A stretch of DNA of 64,000 nucleotides, from positions 62,001-126,000 of the forward strand of contig JACKDC010000002.1 of the NCBI GenBank assembly GCA_020633725.1, given 5' to 3'. This DNA is from Candidatus Latescibacterota bacterium (GTDB lineage: Bacteria; Krumholzibacteriota; Krumholzibacteriia; JACNKJ01). Of this stretch, positions 51,701 to 57,869 are shown piece by piece (position 1 is the first letter of the stretch; each line of letters opens with the position of its first letter). The position numbers were made by a program, and so were the translations under genes. The notes beneath the pieces are model-generated. The model was not told where the DNA came from. It saw only the letters and a program-made list of their open reading frames with translations, and did no database searches.

Positions 51701-53002
51701 AGCCTCGACGTGGCGGGCCTCGACGCGCCGGCGGGCGGACTGCAGCAGAGCAGCTCGCTGGTCTTCAGCATGATCGCGCTGCTGCTCGTGCTGGCCCTGG
51801 GGCTGGGCGGCTTCCTGGCGGGGCGCGTCTTCCTGCCCATCCGGCGGCTGCAGCTCGCGGTGCGCCGGCTGAGCGCGGGCGACCTCGGCGCGCGGCTGCC
51901 GGCCGGTGGCGCCGACGAGATCGGCGAGCTCATGTCCAGCTTCAACCGCATGGCCGAGGGCCTCGAGTCCACGCGCGGCGCGCTCGAGCATCGCCAGCGC
52001 TTCCTCGAGAACGTGCTGGAGAACGTGGCCAGCGGCGTGCTCGCCTTCGACGCCGCGGGGCGGCTCGTCTCCGCCAACGGCGCCGCCCGCCGTCTGCTCG
52101 CCCTGGGGGACGAACCCGTCGACGGCCTGGCGCTGGACGTCCTCGCGGGCCTGCCGCCGGCGGGGCTGGACCGTGGCGCGCTGTTCCGTCACCTGATCGA
52201 GCATCCGGACGGGCTGCGCGGTCCGGCCTGCGAGCTGCGCCTGGAGCATCCGGAGGGCGCGCGCACGTTGCGCATGGCCGACGCGGATCCGTCGGGCGAG
52301 CGCGTGCTGGTCTTCGAGGACGTGACCGAGCTCATCCGCAGCCAGAAGCTGGCGGCGTGGAGCGAGATGGCGCGGCAGGTGGCGCACGAGATCAAGAACC
52401 CGCTCACGCCCATCAAGCTCTCCGCGCAGATGGTGGAGCGCGCCTGGCGCGACGGCCGCGACGACTTCGCGAGCATCCTGGACGAGAGCCTGTCGAGCAT
52501 TGCCGAGCAGGTGGAGATCCTGCGCAACATCGCCTCCGAGTTCAGCCAGTTCGGCCGGCGGCAGGCGCTGACCGCCGAGCGCGTGGACGCGGCCGCGCTC
52601 CTGCGGGAGATTCTCGCGCCCTACCGCGACGCCCTCGACGTGGACTGGCAGGGTCCGGCGTCGCTTCCGGTGCGGGCCGACCGCGAGGCCCTGCGCAAGG
52701 TGCTGCTCAACCTCGTGGAGAACGCGCGCGAGGCCATGGAAGGGGCGGGGCGCCTGGAGGTGTCGCTCGCCGCCGAGGACGCGCAGGGGCTGGCCGGCGT
52801 TCTGCTGCGCGACTTCGGCACGGGCATCCCGGGCGAGGCGCTGGACCGTCTCTTCGAGCCCTACTTCAGCACCAAGACCCGCGGCACCGGCCTCGGTCTC
52901 GCCATCAGCGCCCAGCTGGTGGAGGAGATGGGCGGCCGCCTGCGCCTCGAGAATCACCCCGCGGGTGGGGCCGTGGCCCGTCTGGAGTTGCCCGGCGCCT
53001 GA
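48743..53002 (+). CDS. Very large NtrY-like membrane histidine kinase
   Basis: 1419 residues from the TTG at 48743, which has GGAGGGG six bases upstream. Signal peptide (PVLLLLLAASAARAQ), an extracytoplasmic part to about 260, a block of about seven membrane helices (260-520), a second external part, two more helices (about 690-770), another external sensor part, and a last helix before a HAMP domain (about 1030-1080). A PAS domain (about 1090-1160) precedes the dimerisation helix with phospho-acceptor His1215 in ARQVAHEIKNPLTPIKL. The ATPase domain has the N box NLVENAREAM and G boxes FGTGIPGEAL and GTGLGLAI. NtrY-type kinases are usually about half this size and have an NtrX partner; no response regulator is nearby. 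Confidence 0.9.
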   Translation: MSLSAPRQRLPLWPVLLLLLAASAARAQAPATGDDVRDWATAGEAALADGGAQLRARVDSALTALDARADALVQAAGDSLTRDGASFAFLERTIGARPQLLDLPLGAQLLDGDEPLAWVGRPVPLDEQAPPAGRAGLALRSFGVYRFLSLRRPLGGSGLDLLLDLPLAERLPGAHGGLPVLLAPPPGLALELLPTLAASAADSASAGPVWRDEQPVRGTTLLGLSRSWVLAQGGRALLELRLQGPSAQDFERVRDAARRRWLGAGAALLVLVGGLWLRARLRRGRPEGLPLVARALVIGGWALLLRLALRWGGLPGSLLDGEFWSPRDFALDVPGRLLDSPGEFLLSALAALGVLLLVLRPYLHPEDERADDEPAAPAHSASPLLGLFAMLAPLAAVLVTGAFARLVYANSTGSLLGATGLDRPAVLGFDLALFFAAIFLLSLLLVPANFAWRRLALGRAARLVASLPLLALAAWLGGLETALALLLLFPVAWGFRRAAARLTGLLFHVVFVILAVTLIVDGAREHARRDLRADLAPAAAEATGVSFWQPQQVEETLLTLGREPALRRDLALAEGSGAWLALAAWQSAGLDALGERGALELFDARGRLRGRYQQGVELPLPVGRAAMAPDRSDLSVAVQSAAAEAGPDSLPLVSGEVALSNGPGHPLGTLVLRLRAERAPPSFPATATLPQRLLAASLRLFLYLAALFVLLLLDLLFSRVELVRRTLPPLVGPRGLGFQHRLLGAFLLVALLPVVLTGLIAGRQIRAQQDAASLRASLERVRAARRSLENRVRQDARDLAASEYVRNFVVPDFPPTVRDIGSLEHNRIMIFDGDGALLLDESLRNWSPAQSDSFLAVLPPGRVVYEREGRRVHAGLLLPMELWHRERRVSFSVYYRLALDGGLLDDLGEVVGGELNLYAAGALLHSGRPALFGLGYQSPMLDPSTVAAMAAGADQHQDLDRAADLRFGRATLPLDDALGNPVALLSSLDVAGLDAPAGGLQQSSSLVFSMIALLLVLALGLGGFLAGRVFLPIRRLQLAVRRLSAGDLGARLPAGGADEIGELMSSFNRMAEGLESTRGALEHRQRFLENVLENVASGVLAFDAAGRLVSANGAARRLLALGDEPVDGLALDVLAGLPPAGLDRGALFRHLIEHPDGLRGPACELRLEHPEGARTLRMADADPSGERVLVFEDVTELIRSQKLAAWSEMARQVAHEIKNPLTPIKLSAQMVERAWRDGRDDFASILDESLSSIAEQVEILRNIASEFSQFGRRQALTAERVDAAALLREILAPYRDALDVDWQGPASLPVRADREALRKVLLNLVENAREAMEGAGRLEVSLAAEDAQGLAGVLLRDFGTGIPGEALDRLFEPYFSTKTRGTGLGLAISAQLVEEMGGRLRLENHPAGGAVARLELPGA

Positions 53003-53027
53003 GGGGCCCGCGACGGTGAGGGTCGAT

Positions 53028-53045
53028 GGGGCGCCACCGCGCCCC
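53028..53045 (+). terminator. Possible weak terminator after the kinase gene
   Basis: GGGGCGC-CACC-GCGCCCC, a perfect 7-bp stem without a T-run, 26 nt after the stop codon. Confidence 0.35.
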
Positions 53046-53176
53046 GCCATTCCTCACAGATTCTCCCGAAATACGAAAATGTAGTAAAGGCCCGGGGCGA
53101 GCCGCCGATACCCGAGAGCACACTCCGCTTTCGGGCGGAACAGGTTTACCCATACGCCCCAACAAGGAGGGGTGAC
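53046..53176 (+). promoter_or_regulatory. Leader region of the porin gene
   Basis: 131 bp with an unusually AT-rich patch (ATACGAAAATGTAGTAAAGG, 53071-53090) and short stems, e.g. TCCGC-TTTCGG-GCGGA. A ribosome site (AAGGAGGGG) precedes the ATG. The promoter is probably here, but no box pair is convincing, and I match no known riboswitch class. Confidence 0.35.
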
Positions 53177-54403
53177 ATGCGAGTTCGCTCCTGGACCTTC
53201 CTGGTCGTCATCGCCCTGCTGGCGGGCATGGTCGCGGACGTCACCGCGGCGCCCCTGCGCCAGTACGGCTACTTCTCGTCCCGCTACGAGCGGACCTTCA
53301 GCGAGCCCGGCCTCGACGGGGGCGGCAACACCGTCTACCTGGACGCACCGGGCGCCTGGAGCCATCCCTCGCTGAACCTGATGTTCCAGCAGCAGGTCAA
53401 CGACAACGTGAAGGCCTTCCTGAACATCAACGGTTCCGGGGCCGGCACGCTCGACGTGCGCAACATGTGGGGCGAGTACAGCTTCAACTCGGCCTTCAAC
53501 CTGCGCGTCGGCAAGATCTACCGCACGCTCGGCCTCTACAACGAGATCCTCGACGCCGTGCCCATGTACATCGGCATCGAGGCGCCGGAGCTCTTCGACG
53601 CGGACCACCTCATGGTGTCCCGCACGACGCAGCTCATGGCCTACGGCAGCCGCGAGCTGGGCGACGGTTCCCTGCGCTACACGCTGTCCATGGACAACGG
53701 CGAGGGCGAGCCCGTGCTGGACGTCTACCCGCTCTGCCTGGACCTGCGCTACAGCACGGGCAACGATCAGCTGACCTTCGGCACGTCGCTCTACTCGTCC
53801 AACGGCGCGCTGACGCCGGACAAGAGCCCCGGCGAGGGTTCGCCCAAGGGCGGCATCCTGCCCTGGATGGCCGAGGACAACTTCAAGGTCTTCGGCGGCT
53901 ACACCCAGCTCAACGCGAAGTCGTGGATCGTGCAGTTCGAGTACTGGCAGTCGCCCCACGACGCCGTGCGCGACGCGAGCCTGGTGGTCGACGTCGTGAA
54001 CAGCGCCGGCGTCAACGAGGCCCAGCTCGACCGCTTCCTGCTCGACGTCACCCGCGCGCCGGACGACACGAACGTGCGCGTCCCGGTGAAGTTCGACGTC
54101 AAGACCTGGTACCTGCGCAGCGGCTACTCCTTCACGAGCAACGCCGGCGAGTGGGTGCCCTACATGCAGTGGGACTGGTACTCCAATCCCGAGACCATCG
54201 CCGCCAAGACCTGGGGTGGCGACAACGAGGCGGGCGTCGCCGACGACGGCAAGTTCAACAAGGCGACGCTGGGTCTCATCTTCCGGCCGGTGCCGCAGGT
54301 GGCGCTGAAGCTGGACGGCAGCACGCACATGTACAAGTTCAACGGCAAGAACGAGAAGTACTCGGAAGTCCGTTTCGACATTTCCTACGTGTTCGGCCTC
54401 TAG
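53177..54403 (+). CDS. Porin-like outer-membrane protein
   Basis: 408 residues. Signal peptide (TFLVVIALLAGMVADVTA). The mature chain alternates strands with aromatic edges (YGYFSSRYERTF, VRNMWGEYSF, LRVGKIYRTLGLYNEIL) and ends in FDISYVFGL, consistent with a 16-strand-type porin, though the last residue is Leu. The pattern in which strands carry RVGK and LGLYNE recalls phosphate or polyphosphate porins (OprO/OprP-like), but this is weak. It opens the porin / PstS-like / chemoreceptor cassette; the next gene starts 33 nt after it. Confidence 0.72.
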   Translation: MRVRSWTFLVVIALLAGMVADVTAAPLRQYGYFSSRYERTFSEPGLDGGGNTVYLDAPGAWSHPSLNLMFQQQVNDNVKAFLNINGSGAGTLDVRNMWGEYSFNSAFNLRVGKIYRTLGLYNEILDAVPMYIGIEAPELFDADHLMVSRTTQLMAYGSRELGDGSLRYTLSMDNGEGEPVLDVYPLCLDLRYSTGNDQLTFGTSLYSSNGALTPDKSPGEGSPKGGILPWMAEDNFKVFGGYTQLNAKSWIVQFEYWQSPHDAVRDASLVVDVVNSAGVNEAQLDRFLLDVTRAPDDTNVRVPVKFDVKTWYLRSGYSFTSNAGEWVPYMQWDWYSNPETIAAKTWGGDNEAGVADDGKFNKATLGLIFRPVPQVALKLDGSTHMYKFNGKNEKYSEVRFDISYVFGL

Positions 54404-54436
54404 GGCGGCCCACGTACTCATCAAGGGGGTACCACG

Positions 54437-54886
54437 ATGAGCCGGTCATTGTTCGCAGTTGCCGTCGCCGCCCTGATGCTGGGCGCGACGGTGGGCAGCG
54501 TCGCCGCGGAGTCGGTCGACCTGTCCGGCGTGGTCGTCATCGTCAACGCGTCGCAGGGCGTGACGACGATCTCGACGGCGGAGCTCACCAAGCTGTTCCT
54601 CAAGAAGTCCACGAAGTGGGAGAACGGGACGGCGGTCGTCCCCGTGGACCAGGCGCCGAACGCCCTGCCGCGGTGCACGTTCACCGACAAGGTGCTGGGC
54701 AAGACGCCCAGCGCGGTGAACAGCTACTGGCAGCAGCAGGTCTTCTCGGGGGCGGGCGTGCCGCCGGAGATCCTGGCTGGCGACGAGGCCGTCGTGGCCT
54801 TCGTCAAGCAGAATGTCGGCGCCGTGGGCTACGTCTCCGCGGAGGCGAAGCTCGACGGCGTGAAAGCCCTGACGGTCACGCAGTAG
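54437..54886 (+). CDS. Short PstS-like periplasmic substrate-binding protein
   Basis: 149 residues with a signal peptide (AVAVAALMLGATVGSVAAE). The mature part matches one lobe of phosphate-binding PstS-like proteins (VVIVNASQGVTTISTAELTKLFL, KWENGTAVVPVDQ, VAFVKQNVGAVGYVSAEA). At this length it lacks the second lobe, so it cannot close around a ligand like full PstS. No ABC permease or ATPase is nearby; the neighbours are a porin and a chemoreceptor, so a ligand-presenting sensor role is likelier than uptake. AAGGGGGTACC precedes the ATG. Confidence 0.8.
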   Translation: MSRSLFAVAVAALMLGATVGSVAAESVDLSGVVVIVNASQGVTTISTAELTKLFLKKSTKWENGTAVVPVDQAPNALPRCTFTDKVLGKTPSAVNSYWQQQVFSGAGVPPEILAGDEAVVAFVKQNVGAVGYVSAEAKLDGVKALTVTQ

Positions 54887-54919
54887 CAACAGGACGCTGA
54901 AGAAAGGCGGGTAGTGGCC

Positions 54920-56329
54920 ATGAAGCTCGTGTTCCGGATGTCTCTCATCCCGGCCTTGGCCGGTCTCGCCTTCGTCGCGATCCTGGTCGGCGGGTTCGTC
55001 GCCGGCAAGCGCAACGATCAGCAGCTCGCACGGATCGAACAGGGGTCATTCCCCGCCGTCGAGCTGAGCCGCGACCTGAGCGAGCTGCTGTCGGAGCTGC
55101 AGCACTCGCTTCAGGACGCGGTGGCGGCGAGCGAAGAGCAGAAGCTCGAGCAGGCGCGGGAGATCAGCGCGCAGTTCGTGGCGCGGCTGGACGCGGAGCG
55201 TTCGAATCCCGTGCTCGACGCGAAACAGCTCACCTCGCTGTCCGAGGAGTACCAGAGCTACTTCGAGCTGGCGTCGGACACGGCGTCGCGCATGATCGAT
55301 GGCACCATGGACACGGACCTGCTCGGCCGGCTCAAGCGCATGACCGAGCAGTACAACGCCGTGCACGACCGCCTGGAACAGTTCCGGGAGGCGCAGAAGG
55401 CCGACATCAGCAGCTCCTTCAGCCTGGCGCGCAACGAGCAGATCAGGACGCAGAAGCTGAACGGTCTGCTCACGATCGTCTTCCTGCTGCTGCTGCTGGG
55501 CCTGTCCTACTACACGATGCGCGCCATCCTGCCGCCCATCAAGACGACGGTGGCGCGTCTGGAAGGCGGCTCCGAGACGCTGCGCCACGCCTCCGAGCAC
55601 CTGATCGCCACCAGCGACTCCACGACCGAGGGCGCCACGGTCCAGGCGGCCAACCTGCAGGAGATCTCCGCCTCGCTGCAGGAGCTGAGCTCCAGCACGG
55701 ACAGCAACGTGCAGAGCGTGCGCAAGGTCCGCGAGATGGCCCTGGGGGCCCGGACCGACGCCGAGGCCGGCATGAGCACCATGCAGCGGATGTGGAAGGA
55801 GATGGACGAGGTCAAGCGCACGGCGGACGAGACCGTCAAGATCGTGCAGTCCATCGACTCCATCGCCTTCCAGACCAACCTGCTGGCGCTCAACGCCGCG
55901 GTGGAGGCGGCCCGCGCCGGCGAGGCGGGGCAGGGCTTCGCCGTGGTGGCCGAGGAGGTGCGCACGCTCGCGAAGCGCAGCGCCGAGGCCGCGCAGGAGA
56001 CGAGCCAGCTCATCGCCGAGTCGCAGCAGAGCACGCAGCGTGGCGTGGCGACCTCGCGCGACCTGTCCGAACTGCTGCAGGGGATCGTGACGGCGGTGAA
56101 CGACGTCAGCGAGCTGGTGGAGCGCGTCACGGCGGCCACGTCCGAGCAGGCCACGGGGCTCAGCTCCATCGCGACGGCGCTGGTTGACATCGGCAACGTC
56201 ACCCAGGCCAATGCCGCGGCGTCGGCGGGGGTGCAGTCGGCCACGCGGGACGTCGCCAGCCAGGTCGAGGACCTGAAGCAGGTGGTGGAGATCCTGTCGG
56301 CCGTGGTGGGGGAGAAGGCCGCGGTCTAG
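54920..56329 (+). CDS. Methyl-accepting chemotaxis protein
   Basis: 469 residues from the ATG at 54920 (AAAGGCGG at 9 nt); the GTG at 54914 is too close. Two membrane helices (about 5-24 and 183-201) enclose a helical periplasmic domain (four-helix-bundle style). No clear HAMP domain is seen after the second helix. The signalling domain is complete, with hairpin tip SIDSIAFQTNLLALNAAVEA and AGEAGQGFAVVAEEVRTLAKRS, which binds CheA/CheW. There is no C-terminal CheR pentapeptide. Co-operonic with the PstS-like gene 33 nt upstream. No chemotaxis kinase gene is in the window. Confidence 0.92.
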   Translation: MKLVFRMSLIPALAGLAFVAILVGGFVAGKRNDQQLARIEQGSFPAVELSRDLSELLSELQHSLQDAVAASEEQKLEQAREISAQFVARLDAERSNPVLDAKQLTSLSEEYQSYFELASDTASRMIDGTMDTDLLGRLKRMTEQYNAVHDRLEQFREAQKADISSSFSLARNEQIRTQKLNGLLTIVFLLLLLGLSYYTMRAILPPIKTTVARLEGGSETLRHASEHLIATSDSTTEGATVQAANLQEISASLQELSSSTDSNVQSVRKVREMALGARTDAEAGMSTMQRMWKEMDEVKRTADETVKIVQSIDSIAFQTNLLALNAAVEAARAGEAGQGFAVVAEEVRTLAKRSAEAAQETSQLIAESQQSTQRGVATSRDLSELLQGIVTAVNDVSELVERVTAATSEQATGLSSIATALVDIGNVTQANAAASAGVQSATRDVASQVEDLKQVVEILSAVVGEKAAV

Positions 56330-56365
56330 CGCCGGCGGAGCCTTCCTGCTCGCCCGGAGTCCGGG

Positions 56366-56402
56366 CCGTGACCGTCCGCGAGCGCGTGGGCGGTCACGGT
56401 TT
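56366..56402 (+). terminator. Intrinsic terminator of the porin/PstS/MCP operon
   Basis: CCGTGACCGTCC, 10-nt loop, GGGCGGTCACGG, then TTT: a 12-bp stem with one wobble pair, 37 nt after the MCP stop. Confidence 0.75.
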
Positions 56403-56433
56403 CCAGGCTCCGAATCTCCATTTTCAGGAATCC

Positions 56434-56462
56434 GTGAACATGCTGTCGCGATGTGCTAGACT
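56434..56462 (+). promoter_or_regulatory. Possible promoter of the cupredoxin gene
   Basis: GTGAAC, 17 bp, TAGACT, 90 nt before the ATG at 56553. The -35 is poor. Elsewhere in the 56330-56552 spacer only the terminator is recognised. Confidence 0.35.
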
Positions 56463-56552
56463 TCGGTCGGGCACGGACTTTCCTGAGTCCGGCCAGCCCA
56501 ATCGGACGACCGCCATCGCTCCCACCTCACGCCACCCCTCGGGAGGTCACGC

Positions 56553-56966
56553 ATGAGAACACGCATTCCCGCACTGGCACTGCTGTTCCTGGCTCTTCTG
56601 CCCGCCGGCGCCCCGGCCGCGACGCACGTGGTGACGGCTCTGGGTCAGGCCTTCGACCCCAGCGAGATCACGATTCAGATCGGCGACACCGTCGAGTGGC
56701 ACTGGGGGTCGCTGCTGCACACGGTCACCAGCGGCGTCGACCTGTCCGATCCCCAGGCCGGCGCGCTCTTCGACGCTCCCCTCGACTCCGGCAATCCCGT
56801 CTTCTCGTACACGTTCACCGAGGCGGGCGATCAGCCCTACTTCTGCCGCTTCCACATCGCCGTGGGCATGACCGGGCTCATCCACGTGGAGACGACGACC
56901 TCCGTGCCCGACGAGAGCCTGCCCCCCGACCCGCCGAGCTTCGGCGTCATCAAGAGCCTTTACTAG
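56553..56966 (+). CDS. Secreted plastocyanin-like blue copper protein
   Basis: 137 residues. Signal peptide (ALALLFLALLPAGAPAA) and a cupredoxin fold (HVVTALGQAFDPSEITIQIGD). The type I copper ligands are present: His56 (LLHTV), Cys98 (YFCRFH), His101 and Met106 (VGM). It should carry one electron in the periplasm, possibly to a terminal oxidase or a copper reductase not encoded here. The C-terminus has a Pro-rich tail (VPDESLPPDPPSF) after the fold, beyond the usual family end. GGGAGGTCACGC precedes the ATG. It is flanked by terminators, so it is monocistronic. Confidence 0.87.
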   Translation: MRTRIPALALLFLALLPAGAPAATHVVTALGQAFDPSEITIQIGDTVEWHWGSLLHTVTSGVDLSDPQAGALFDAPLDSGNPVFSYTFTEAGDQPYFCRFHIAVGMTGLIHVETTTSVPDESLPPDPPSFGVIKSLY

Positions 56967-56987
56967 GGCAGGGCTTCTGGCTTCGCG

Positions 56988-57018
56988 GATCGCCCCGGCG
57001 CGTGTCGCCGGGGCGATC
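56988..57018 (+). terminator. Terminator hairpin after the cupredoxin gene
   Basis: GATCGCCCCGGCG-CGTGT-CGCCGGGGCGATC, a perfect 13-bp stem 21 nt after the stop. Only a short GTTCC follows, so the T-tract is poor. The remaining spacer (to 57167) shows no clear promoter, though TATCAT at 57121 could be a -10 box. Confidence 0.65.
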
Positions 57019-57167
57019 GCGTTCCCGTGTTCCGGGTCCGGGATGCGCGACGGTCCCGCGATCGTCGCCGCGCGTCCCCTGGAACCGATTCTGCTCCTGG
57101 GTCTTTGCAAGGCAATGCGCTATCATTCAGGCAGCTAGACCCTCACGCGCCACCCGGGAACCGCAGC

Positions 57168-57869
57168 ATGCACCGCGTCCTCGCTCAGGTACTCGCCACG
57201 CTGGCGGGCGCGATCGTCGTCGCCGCCCCCGGGGGCGGGTTCGCCCAGCCCGCGCCGGATCCCGACCAGGTCCAGCTCGGCCGCCTGCACTACAGCGGCG
57301 GCGGCGACTGGTACGGCGACCCCAGCAGCCTGCCCAATCTCCTGAGCGAGTTCGAGCGCCGTACGGGCATCGACTGCGCCGAGCACGACACCGCCATCAA
57401 GGCCACCGATCCCGGGCTCGAGCGCCTGCCCTTCGTCTACATGACCGGGCACGGGAACGTCATGCTGACGGCCGACGAGGAAGCGGCCCTGCGCGGCTGG
57501 CTCGAGCGCGGCGGCTTTCTCTGGTGCGACGACAACTACGGCCTCGACTCCAGCTTCCGCCGCATGGTGAAGCGCCTCTTCCCCGAGGAGGAGCTGCGCC
57601 TCGTGGCCGCGGACCACCCCATCTACCACAGCTTCTACGATCTCACCGGCGTCCCCAAGATCCACAAGCACGACGGCAAGCCGCCCCAGGGCTGGGGCCT
57701 CTTCCGCGACGGGCGCCTGGTGATCTTCTACACCTACGAGTCGGACATCGGCGACGGCATCGAGGACGCCGACGTGCACAAGGATCCCCCCGACAAGCGG
57801 GAGGCGGCCATGAAGATGGCCATCAACGTGTTCTACTACGCGCTGACGCGGGCGCGGACGGCGTCGTGA
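57168..57869 (+). CDS. Exported DUF4159-domain protein
   Basis: 233 residues from the ATG at 57168. Signal peptide (VLAQVLATLAGAIVVAAPG), then DUF4159: VQLGRLHYSGGGDWYGDPSS, LPFVYMTGHGNVMLTADEEAALRGWLERGGFLW, then DDNYGLDSSFRR. This domain has a class I glutamine amidotransferase-like (ThuA/petD) fold. In FCB bacteria it belongs to the BatA/VWA, DUF58, MoxR neighbourhood and its function is unknown. No strong ribosome site is seen. The stop overlaps the next GTG start (GTGA), so this and the following genes form one translationally coupled operon. Confidence 0.86.
   Translation: MHRVLAQVLATLAGAIVVAAPGGGFAQPAPDPDQVQLGRLHYSGGGDWYGDPSSLPNLLSEFERRTGIDCAEHDTAIKATDPGLERLPFVYMTGHGNVMLTADEEAALRGWLERGGFLWCDDNYGLDSSFRRMVKRLFPEEELRLVAADHPIYHSFYDLTGVPKIHKHDGKPPQGWGLFRDGRLVIFYTYESDIGDGIEDADVHKDPPDKREAAMKMAINVFYYALTRARTAS
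57223..57238. repeat. GC palindrome, copy 7 (inside the DUF4159 gene)
   Basis: CCGCCCCCGGGGGCGG, coding for an Ala-Pro-Gly-Gly turn at the signal peptide cleavage region. Confidence 0.75.

Noticed and set aside
53046..53176. Riboswitch in the porin leader
   Set aside because: The stems are short and none of the conserved cores I know (c-di-GMP, cobalamin, TPP, ZTP, fluoride) is present.
54437..54886. Calling the PstS-like gene pstS of a phosphate uptake system
   Set aside because: The protein is about half normal length and there are no pstCAB genes; the neighbours are a porin and a chemoreceptor.
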